A stretch of 64,000 nt of DNA. Source: Deltaproteobacteria bacterium (lineage in GTDB: Bacteria; Desulfobacterota; Binatia; Binatales; Binataceae). Location of the stretch: positions 1-64,000 of the forward strand of contig PLDK01000030.1 in assembly GCA_003135135.1 (NCBI GenBank). The letters are read 5' to 3'. A model generated the notes under the pieces. It saw only the letters and a program-made list of their open reading frames with translations, searched no databases and was not told the DNA's origin. The position numbers and the translations under genes were made by a program. Position 1 is the first letter of the stretch; each line of letters opens with the position of its first letter. Positions 15,442 through 22,548 of the stretch are shown in pieces.

Positions 15442-18300
15442 TTATACAGGGAGAGTTGCCTTTTCGAAGTCAATGTTGGTCTGCCGATCCGACTGCGAAG
15501 GAGCCCAGTTCCACAGGGTGTACTCGTAGTGGCGGTAGCCGCCTGCGAAGTGGAGGCCCTTGGGCGGGCCGGGCAGCAAGCCATCGTAGGGCATCCAATT
15601 TGGATACTGATACGGCTCCCATGCGTGGTAGATCACGAGCTGGTCGGGCCGCGTACAGGAACTGAGCTTCGCCCGGGTTATGAAAGAGCCGTAGTCATTG
15701 TACACGCGGATATAATCATGATCCGCGATGCCCTTTTCCTTCGCGACGGTGTCGTTGATGAACGCAAAGGGCTCACCGCGATGCAGCTTCAACATCTCGT
15801 AGGACACTACCCAATTCGAGTGAACGCTCCATCTAAGGTGTCCGCTGGTAAGCCGCAAGGGTTGTGCGCCGCCGATGTTGGGTGGCTGCTTGTAACGGAC
15901 GAGATGCTCGTCGGCCTCGATGAACCATGGATGGTCGAGGTACAGCTCCATTCGCCGCGTAGTGGTCGCGTACGGCACCTTTTGTTCGATCTGATCGCGG
16001 AAGGGCCAGAATATCTGGCCCGAAACCATGTCCGCGTTCTGGACCACGGTCGCGTGCCAGGCGGGGCGGCCGCTCAGCCACGCTTTGCCGTTCTTGCGCA
16101 GGTTGGCGAGCGTGAGCTCTTCACCGTCGAGACTTTCGAACCATCCCATCTTTCCGAGCGCGTTATAGGTGTCGTTTACCAGACGTTCCTCGTCTTCGTT
16201 GGTTTCGCCGTAGCGTCCTCCGAAGGTGCCCCGCCAGTAGAGCTCCTTGACGACGATCTCCCGGTCACCGGACTTGTACTTTTCCACGCCTCGCTTCAGT
16301 AGATGCTCCTGAATGCGTTTGAGCAGCGCGAGCGTGATCTGGCGGTCGGACCTGGACTCGCCGAGCATCGGCACGGTCTGGTCGGTGAAGGTGCTGAAGC
16401 GGGTCGCCGGCGTCGAGTACTTGGCGTCGGCATACTCATAGAACGATGCGGCCGGCAGCGCGTAGTCAGCGTAGAGTCCCGTGGTGCTCCAGCGCGGATC
16501 CAGCACCACGATTAGCTCGAGCTTCGGCCACAAGGTCTTCAGGTAGGTGTTCATGCCGCCGCGGTGCCGGCGGAGCGGATTCGATCCGGATACCAGCATT
16601 CCCTTTGGAGTGACTTCCTTGTCGGGGTGTACGAACCCCTTCCACCAGCCGTTGGCGAGCGATTCCTCGGCGTACTGGCTGATTTTCTTGGGCGCGTTCG
16701 GGTCGTCCAGGAACTTGTCCCAAACCTCCTTGTACCCGGCGTGGTGGTACCAGAGCCAAACCGGCGGCGAGAGTGTGTTGCCCATCCTTAGGCCTTCACG
16801 GAGCGCACCCAAAGCAGCCTCGGCCGGAGGTATCGTCGGGTCCATTTTGAAATATGTCCGATAGTCCTCCTGTATCTTCTGCATCATATTCATCGCGTGA
16901 AGCAAAGGATCGCCGGTCTCGAGCACCTCGTTGGGCATCCCGCCGACGACGGCGGCGCCGCCGATATACTCGGCTCCGGCCGACCATCCCCGCGAGCCCG
17001 TGCCGGCCTTGCCGACGTTTCCGGTCAGCGCGAGCATGTAGCAGTAGGAGCGCTCGAGCAGATCGCCATGGTAGAGTTTACCGGCGTTCCAGTTGACAAA
17101 GACGAACACCTTGCGCGGCGGCTTGACGAGTTCGGCCAACTGGGCGAGTTGGTCGGGGTGGATACCCGAAATCTCGTGCACCTTTTCCGGCGTGTATTCA
17201 GCGATTCGCTTCTTGAGCAGCTCGTAGACCGTCGTGACCTCGATCTGCTTCTTGTCCTTGAGGGTAACTTTCCATTTGCCCTCGAGCGCGTAGTCGAACG
17301 GCATCGCCAGCGTGCCTTTGGGCAGCGGCTCGGGTTTGCCGGTGGCGGTGTTGATTGCGAAGTGCTGCTCCCCGTCTGCGCCCTCGGTTAGGTCGGACTC
17401 GCGCAGGAACCGTTGGTCGTCCATGCGGACCAGCACCGGGAGATCGGTCTGCTCCTTCATGAACTCGAGGTCGACCCATCCCTTATCGATCAGGATTTTG
17501 CAGACGCCGAGCCACAGCGCCGGATCGGCCGACCAGTTGACCGGGAGCCACATGTCAGCGAACTGGGCAGTGGCATTCTTGTCGGGCGCGATCGCGACCA
17601 CTTTGGCCCCGCGATAGCGCGCCTCGAGAATATAATGGATGTCGGGAATGTTGCCGTATGCCGGATTCGAAAGAGCGATGACCGTATCGGCGAGGAACCA
17701 GGTCTCGATTCCCGGAGCGTGCTGGAACTGCCCGAAGGTCAGGTACTGGCCGGGGTTGAAATCGCCGATGAGAAAGTTGAGATCGTAGCTGACCCCGCCC
17801 AGGCGCGACACGAAGCCGGTCGAGGCGCCCTCGCCGCCGCCGCGCAACACGCCGGCGCCATTGGTTCCATGGTCATCGGAGATCGCCTGCGGCCCGAATT
17901 TCTGGATTATGTCGACGAGCTTGCTGGCGATTTCATCGTAGGCCTGGTCCCAGCTGATCCGTTCCCACTTGCCGCTACCGCGCTCGCCCGCCCGCTTCAT
18001 CGGGTATAGCAGCCGGTCGGGGCCATACATCGCTTTCGAGTGCTGGTAGCCCTTCTGACATCCACGCGGATTGTAGTCGGGCACCTTGTAGTCGGGGTCG
18101 TCGAACTCCGGATAGGTGCACGAGATCTCCTCGCGAATTACATGGCCGTCCTTGGCATAGACGCGGAACGGGCAACTGCCCGGATAGCAGTTGACGCGAT
18201 GGGTTCCCCAGCGGCACTTATCCCATTCCCAATAATTGTCGGGGGCTTGGGCTACCGCCTGGCGGGCCTCGGGATTTTCGTCGCCTTTGCGCTTGCTCAT
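15442..18300 (-). CDS. Molybdopterin oxidoreductase catalytic subunit, first copy
   Basis: A 952-residue DMSO reductase-family subunit. The ATG at 18300 overlaps the beta-subunit stop by four bases (ATGA); the frame is open 29 codons further but only inside that gene. Ligands are H34, C38, C43 and C81 (THRVNCYPGSC, YNPRGCQKG), and the probable molybdenum aspartate is D180 in LIGDFNPGQ. Co-alignable blocks with the second copy run from end to end, with very similar N- and C-termini and more divergent central regions, indicating an old tandem duplication. There is no Tat signal, so a cytoplasmic enzyme is likely. Direct coupling to the beta gene suggests this copy is its main partner. The substrate is unknown. 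Confidence 0.88.
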   Translation of the reverse strand: MSKRKGDENPEARQAVAQAPDNYWEWDKCRWGTHRVNCYPGSCPFRVYAKDGHVIREEISCTYPEFDDPDYKVPDYNPRGCQKGYQHSKAMYGPDRLLYPMKRAGERGSGKWERISWDQAYDEIASKLVDIIQKFGPQAISDDHGTNGAGVLRGGGEGASTGFVSRLGGVSYDLNFLIGDFNPGQYLTFGQFQHAPGIETWFLADTVIALSNPAYGNIPDIHYILEARYRGAKVVAIAPDKNATAQFADMWLPVNWSADPALWLGVCKILIDKGWVDLEFMKEQTDLPVLVRMDDQRFLRESDLTEGADGEQHFAINTATGKPEPLPKGTLAMPFDYALEGKWKVTLKDKKQIEVTTVYELLKKRIAEYTPEKVHEISGIHPDQLAQLAELVKPPRKVFVFVNWNAGKLYHGDLLERSYCYMLALTGNVGKAGTGSRGWSAGAEYIGGAAVVGGMPNEVLETGDPLLHAMNMMQKIQEDYRTYFKMDPTIPPAEAALGALREGLRMGNTLSPPVWLWYHHAGYKEVWDKFLDDPNAPKKISQYAEESLANGWWKGFVHPDKEVTPKGMLVSGSNPLRRHRGGMNTYLKTLWPKLELIVVLDPRWSTTGLYADYALPAASFYEYADAKYSTPATRFSTFTDQTVPMLGESRSDRQITLALLKRIQEHLLKRGVEKYKSGDREIVVKELYWRGTFGGRYGETNEDEERLVNDTYNALGKMGWFESLDGEELTLANLRKNGKAWLSGRPAWHATVVQNADMVSGQIFWPFRDQIEQKVPYATTTRRMELYLDHPWFIEADEHLVRYKQPPNIGGAQPLRLTSGHLRWSVHSNWVVSYEMLKLHRGEPFAFINDTVAKEKGIADHDYIRVYNDYGSFITRAKLSSCTRPDQLVIYHAWEPYQYPNWMPYDGLLPGPPKGLHFAGGYRHYEYTLWNWAPSQSDRQTNIDFEKATLPV

Positions 18301-19379
18301 GACTGGCGCCCCTTCCCGGCCTCGACACCCTGCTCGATCGGATCGACCGGAGCCAAGACATTGAACGGGGTGAAGGCGTCCGACCATTTGTAAATGATGA
18401 GAAGATCCATCAATTCGGATTTTTCGCCGCGCTCGGCGCGTGCGCGATGGTCCTTGAGGGTAACCATCGCCTGGTCAAGACCGGGTCCGAAGTACTTCCG
18501 AAGAAGATCGGCCGGAATATCGGCTTGACCGGTCGGCTTATTCCCGGCTCCGAAAGTCGTTGGCCGAATGAACGGCGGTATGTAGTAAACGTTGGGACCG
18601 GTCTTGAAGTCCGGACGCAGTGGCAGGGCGACTTTGTATTCGTTGACGAGCTTGGCGACGAAGCTCTCCTTGTCGTCCAGGTAACCGAAGTACATCCCGC
18701 GTGCGGGACAGCTCTTGGCGCATACCGGAGCGTAATTGTTCTCCAGCCTGCCCGCGCAGAAGTCGCACATCTCGTAAGTGCCTGCGACGATGTTCTCCAT
18801 TGGAATCTTGTAGGGACATTCCGCTGCACACAGGCCGCATTCGTCGCACGAACTCGGATCGATGACGACGATCCCGTCCGCCTCGCGCTTGTGCAACGAG
18901 TTCTTGTGTCCGTTCCCCTGGCTCGACGGCATGCCGCCGCCTTTGGCGAAGTGCTCCTGGCAGACGGCGATGCAAGGAGCATCCGTGCAGTGATTGCAAA
19001 GCCGCGGCATATAGAAAAAATAACCGTTCGGCCACTCGCCGGCGCCCTGATCTTCTTCCCAGATGGGTCCCCACTTCGGCGGCTCTCCGGTTTCCTTGGT
19101 CACCGGATGCAGGTACTTGGCGCCCACCGGAGAGGTATAGACCTCCTCCCAGTTGAAGTTCCACGTTCCGCCGTAGTCGCGAACCCGGTCCGGAACCTTA
19201 CGGCCCAGTTCCATCCATCCCTTGGGCCACCCCTCGCCGGGCTTGGTTTCGCACCATATGTACCGGAGCATCTCGGTGCCGGGATGGTTAAGACGGTGAG
19301 TGCTGCAGGCGACGGTACAAGTCTGACACCCGATACATTTATCGAGGTTGATCACCATCGCGAGTTGTCTTTGGCTCAT
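18297..19379 (-). CDS. Four-cluster ferredoxin-type beta subunit of the molybdoenzyme
   Basis: A 360-residue electron-transfer subunit of the NarH/EbdB/DmsB type. Four cysteine quartets are visible: CIGCQTCTVAC (C15-C25), CNHCTDAPCIAVC (C128-C140), CDECGLCAAECPYK (C178-C188), and CDFCAGR with CAKSC (C205-C224). In NarH, SerB and DdhB the third group has an aromatic residue in place of the second cysteine and carries a [3Fe-4S] cluster. Here that position is cysteine (C181), so four [4Fe-4S] clusters are possible. The ATG has AGAGAGGC upstream. It is the first gene of the train, about 400 bases from the nearest operator-like repeat. Confidence 0.88.
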   Translation of the reverse strand: MSQRQLAMVINLDKCIGCQTCTVACSTHRLNHPGTEMLRYIWCETKPGEGWPKGWMELGRKVPDRVRDYGGTWNFNWEEVYTSPVGAKYLHPVTKETGEPPKWGPIWEEDQGAGEWPNGYFFYMPRLCNHCTDAPCIAVCQEHFAKGGGMPSSQGNGHKNSLHKREADGIVVIDPSSCDECGLCAAECPYKIPMENIVAGTYEMCDFCAGRLENNYAPVCAKSCPARGMYFGYLDDKESFVAKLVNEYKVALPLRPDFKTGPNVYYIPPFIRPTTFGAGNKPTGQADIPADLLRKYFGPGLDQAMVTLKDHRARAERGEKSELMDLLIIYKWSDAFTPFNVLAPVDPIEQGVEAGKGRQS

Positions 19380-19415
19380 GGCATTGCCTCTCTAATCTTT
19401 TATGCTGACGTAAAT

Positions 19416-19451
19416 GAGACCCCGGTCTCTTGTTCGAAGGCGCTGGCCTTC
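19416..19451. promoter_or_regulatory. Two adjacent inverted repeats before the beta-subunit start
   Basis: GAGACC-CC-GGTCTC (19416-19429) is followed six bases later by GAAGGC-GCTG-GCCTTC (19436-19451), with TTCGAA on both sides of the second. They lie 37-72 bases upstream of the beta-subunit ATG. They could be operators or leader-RNA hairpins; no U-run follows, so an intrinsic terminator is unlikely. Confidence 0.4.
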
Positions 19452-19774
19452 AATTCGAACGCATCCCGTCGCACCAGGGCGCGTGACCGCACCCGAGCGT
19501 GACGCCCCCCAAGAAGGACGTCTCAGCTGGTATTCGGCTTGAGCATTTCACATCACCGGTCATTCGGAATTCCAATAGCGCGGTCGTGTTTTACGTATGC
19601 ACCGCTCGTGCCATGGAGTGCCGGCGCGCGTGGCTGCCGAATTCAATTTCTGTGCTGCGTGTGTCGCTTATGGCTACAGCCGCGATGGTGCCATCCGCAC
19701 CATTTTTTTCTGAAGCAGGGCTTGATCCGGTGGCGCAGGACACGCGTCGGAGTTCGGCCCCATTCTCATCGGCC

Positions 19775-19790
19775 CCTAACGCTCGTTAGG
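19775..19790. promoter_or_regulatory. Inverted repeat operator candidate, copy 1
   Basis: CCTAACG-CT-CGTTAGG, a 16-base inverted repeat with 7-base arms, followed by CTA. The size and symmetry are typical of TetR-family operators. It matches the repeat at 19876-19891 in both arms and in the flanking GGCTA. Confidence 0.55.
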
Positions 19791-19875
19791 CTAGCAGCAT
19801 AGAGAAAGGTTCAGTGTCAATTCTACAACCCGGGTTTCAAACGTGCGACTGATGATAGCCAGCGTGCGCAACCAA

Positions 19876-19891
19876 CCTAACAAGCGTTAGG
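19876..19891. promoter_or_regulatory. Inverted repeat operator candidate, copy 2
   Basis: CCTAAC-AAGC-GTTAGG, followed by CTA. It shares the CCTAAC and CGTTAGGCTA elements with copy 1, with centres 101 bases apart. Two copies of the same palindrome in one intergenic gap support a real binding site, possibly with looping between them. Confidence 0.55.
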
Positions 19892-20013
19892 CTACGCAGC
19901 GGGCGGCGGCTTTCGATGCGCGATATCCGCCAATTTACGGTCGGGAAGAAAGACTGGACCAACGAATGCGAGCACGCGCATCCGCCGCCGATTCCAGCCG
20001 CTGATGCCTGGAT

Positions 20014-20487
20014 CTAGTGTCCAGCTGGGCCGGGAGCCCCGTCTGCGGAGCCGGGCTTGCCCTTGGGCCACAGCGTTTCGACTTCGCGCGCGAACGCGCC
20101 GTAGATCTCGTTTACCAACTCGGCATGCCTGATCAGAATTCGCATGTCGCCGGTGATTTTGATCTTGCCCTTCAGTCCCGCGTCGATGAGATCGATCTGT
20201 CCAGCCGCGACCTCTTCGAATACCGATGCGGGAAGCTCGAAGATGAACTCGAAATCCTTGCGCGGCGGTGGCGCGTCGGCTTGCCGGTACTCGAGACATT
20301 TGCCGTCGGTGAACAACACCACGAAATTGCGCAGCTCGCCGGCCGGGAGATAGAGCGAGCGCGCATCGCCGACAACCTTCGCCAGCACGTGGAAGGTGCC
20401 ACGCGGGGAATTTTTATCGACTTTCGGATTTTCGTTGAGCAGCTTTTTGATCGCCTCGTACCATTCGGTTGTGTAAATCGCAGGCAT
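20014..20487 (-). CDS. SCP2-like sterol/lipid-binding protein
   Basis: A 157-residue protein of the SCP2 sterol-transfer domain family. The core reads as the family beta-sheet, with FVVLFTDGKCLEYR, then FIFELPASVFEEVAAGQIDLIDAGLKG and GKIKITGDMRILIRHAELV near the C-terminus. This matches the usual ending in which a strand containing GDxxxxxxL leads into a final helix. It is preceded by a ribosome-binding site 30 bases after the FAD oxidoreductase stop. The short tail beyond residue 140 is Gly/Pro rich and probably disordered. Its function would be to hold a hydrophobic substrate for the adjacent oxidoreductase; that is inference. Confidence 0.75.
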   Translation of the reverse strand: MPAIYTTEWYEAIKKLLNENPKVDKNSPRGTFHVLAKVVGDARSLYLPAGELRNFVVLFTDGKCLEYRQADAPPPRKDFEFIFELPASVFEEVAAGQIDLIDAGLKGKIKITGDMRILIRHAELVNEIYGAFAREVETLWPKGKPGSADGAPGPAGH

Positions 20488-20517
20488 GATATTCCTCTGG
20501 TGGCCGATCCGGTTCGC

Positions 20518-22131
20518 TTAATAGAGCCGATTTTCCCGCTGCCACGGTTTGGACAGGCCATAGTCGTTTGCAATGACCTTGTATGCGTTGTAGCCGCCGG
20601 CCGCGCTGATTCCTCCGCCGCCCGCAGACGCCCCGCACATGTAGAGTCCTTCCATCTCGCTGCGATAGATGTGCGCCCGCGGCATCCCGGGATTCATAAT
20701 GCTGAGCCGGCCGTGCGAGAAATCGCCCTCGGGCATCGCCATCCGGCTCTCCATGTCGAGCGAGACGTAAAGCTTGTCGGCGATTACATTGGCGCGCGTC
20801 ATGTTGGGAGCGTAAGTGTTCCAGAGCTCCAGGAATTTCCCGTTGTAGTCGCGCCGGACGTTGTCCCATTCCTGCGCGCTGAGGCACGAAGCCTTCGGGA
20901 AAAAGAACCATCCGTTCATCGTGTGCATTCCCGCAGGCGCCTGGCTGGGATCCCACAGCGAGTTGACCCAGGTGCCGGCGCCGGGCAGGTCGGGAATCTG
21001 GCCGCCGTAGGCCTGCAGGATATAGTCGGAAACCTGTTGGGCATTTTCGAATCCGACGATGGTGTAGAAGCACTTGTTGATGTCGGGATTATGACGCGCG
21101 GATTTGTAGTCGGGCGCCGCGCGCAACGCGAATGACGGCGTGCCGAGCACGTGCTCAGGTCCAAACCGCCAGTTCGACATCCGCTCTTTTCTGAATTCGC
21201 TGAGCTTGTCCCAGCCGATGAGATCGACGAAGGTGGTTTTCGGATCGGCGTTGGAAGCGACCAGTTTGCGCGCCTCGATGGTGCGCCCGTCCTTGAGCCG
21301 CACGCCGGTTGCGCGCCCGCCGGAATTCAGAATCTCGACGACCGGGCTGTTGTAACGAAGATCCGCGCCCGCGGCGAGCGCCGCGGCCGCCATCGAATGC
21401 GCCAGCGTATGCGTCCCGCCGATCGACATGTAGTGATTCGCGCACAGCCAGATCACGCACATCACGAAGCCGAAGCCGTCGGCGGTGTGCAGGTTCGCGC
21501 CCCATTCCACGCACTGGCGATACATGGTCGCGCGCAGCTCGGTCGACTCGAAAACCTCATCGATCAGCACTTTCGGGCACTTGTTCATCTCTTGCGGCTG
21601 AAACCCGAGGTCAAGCCAAAGCTGCAGCATCCGGCCCATGATGGCTTCGCTGCGGCCCCCCTCGAGCTTCACCTCGGACGCGGGCGGGCTGTAGAGCATC
21701 GCTGAGATGTAATCGTTGGCCGCCAGCACCTTGCCGCGGATCGCAGCGAAAGTATCGGCGTCGCGGCGCGAGTAGTAGGCGATACTCGCATGCGTCCGGT
21801 CCGCGAGTTCGGGCCGGTAGATGACCAGGGGCGGCCTGCCATCGGCAAAGGTAATTCCGACCTGCGCATCCGGCTTGATCACCCGCGCCCCGAAGCTGGG
21901 CAGGTCGAAGTCGCGATAGAACGGCATCATCTCGATGAACTCCATGTACTGGGCATGGAGGTTGTGCCAGAAGCCGGGAACGGTCGCCTCATCGGTGTGT
22001 GCGCCGCCGCCTTCGTCGTGGCGCCGCTCGAATATCCCGACTTTCAAGCCCGCGCGCGCGAGATATGCGCCCAGGCAGAGACCGTTGTGGCCGGCTCCGA
22101 TAATTACCGCGTCATAAGATGCGTCTGGCAT
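20518..22131 (-). CDS. COG1233 phytoene-desaturase-like FAD oxidoreductase, copy 1
   Basis: A 537-residue FAD-dependent oxidoreductase of the phytoene dehydrogenase-like group. It has an N-terminal Rossmann dinucleotide site (VIIGAGHNGLCLGAYLARAG, then a terminal glutamate in FERR), a GGTHTLAHSMAAAALAAGA motif in the middle, and the C-terminal FAD motif LYMCGASAGGGGISAAGGYNA. The GAGHNG form rather than GAGxGG is shared with the second copy. Substrates may be isoprenoids, steroids or other lipids. It lies nine bases after the SCP2-like gene at 22141 and 30 bases before the next SCP2-like gene. Confidence 0.85.
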   Translation of the reverse strand: MPDASYDAVIIGAGHNGLCLGAYLARAGLKVGIFERRHDEGGGAHTDEATVPGFWHNLHAQYMEFIEMMPFYRDFDLPSFGARVIKPDAQVGITFADGRPPLVIYRPELADRTHASIAYYSRRDADTFAAIRGKVLAANDYISAMLYSPPASEVKLEGGRSEAIMGRMLQLWLDLGFQPQEMNKCPKVLIDEVFESTELRATMYRQCVEWGANLHTADGFGFVMCVIWLCANHYMSIGGTHTLAHSMAAAALAAGADLRYNSPVVEILNSGGRATGVRLKDGRTIEARKLVASNADPKTTFVDLIGWDKLSEFRKERMSNWRFGPEHVLGTPSFALRAAPDYKSARHNPDINKCFYTIVGFENAQQVSDYILQAYGGQIPDLPGAGTWVNSLWDPSQAPAGMHTMNGWFFFPKASCLSAQEWDNVRRDYNGKFLELWNTYAPNMTRANVIADKLYVSLDMESRMAMPEGDFSHGRLSIMNPGMPRAHIYRSEMEGLYMCGASAGGGGISAAGGYNAYKVIANDYGLSKPWQRENRLY

Positions 22132-22140
22132 GCGGCTCTC

Positions 22141-22548
22141 CTAATGGTTGCCCTCAGGGGCGAGCTTCATCAGCCGATGAACCCGAAGTGGAAAGAAAAG
22201 ATTGCCGATCCGCGAGGTGACTTTCAGCCGGCCTCGAAGATGCTCGATCAGCGGATTGCTGCGGCCCTGCAGCAGCTTGGTCAGCGACTGGTACGAACCC
22301 GCGATGGTGGCGTCGAACGGCCCCGCGTTGCCGTCGCTGATCGCGATTTCATCGCCCCGAAAATCCACCGTCACGGAAGCATCGTAATCGGTCGCGGTCA
22401 GCCCGAGGCGGCCATGCAAACGCGACGCGCGCACCCGCCGGCGCGTCGAATCGGCGAGTTGCTGCTCGAGGAACTGCTGCACGATCGAGGCGAGCCCGCT
22501 CGTCGCGTTGTCATCGAGTCGCACCGGGATATCTGCGATAGCGGTCAT
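22141..22548 (-). CDS. SCP2-like lipid-binding protein, short form
   Basis: A 135-residue protein. The ATG at 22548 overlaps the upstream FAD oxidoreductase stop by four bases (ATGA). The frame is open further upstream, but those codons lie inside that gene and have no protein character. The middle and C-terminal parts (DYDASVTVDFRGDEIAISDG, FDATIAGSYQSLTKLLQGRS, HLRGRLKVTSRIGNLFFPLR) fit an SCP2-type fold: paired strands, a DATI strand, and a final LRGRLKVTSR strand before the last helix. It is more diverged than the 20014 gene. The tight coupling implies a 1:1 partnership with the oxidoreductase upstream. Confidence 0.6.
   Translation of the reverse strand: MTAIADIPVRLDDNATSGLASIVQQFLEQQLADSTRRRVRASRLHGRLGLTATDYDASVTVDFRGDEIAISDGNAGPFDATIAGSYQSLTKLLQGRSNPLIEHLRGRLKVTSRIGNLFFPLRVHRLMKLAPEGNH

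Larger units (their letters stand above)
19380..20013. promoter_or_regulatory. Upstream control region of the molybdoenzyme gene train
   Basis: This stretch of 634 bases has no convincing gene. It separates the beta-subunit start from the stop of the SCP2-like gene on the same strand. It contains two matching 16-bp inverted repeats (19775-19790 and 19876-19891) and, close to the beta-subunit start, two further inverted repeats (19416-19451), each listed separately. The open frames on the plus strand have no ribosome-binding site and no recognisable protein character. The arrangement suggests a regulated promoter. Confidence 0.6.

Noticed and set aside
19499..19802. Two overlapping plus-strand frames upstream of the beta-subunit gene
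   Set aside because: No ribosome-binding site and no family-like sequence; the stretch is better explained as control region.
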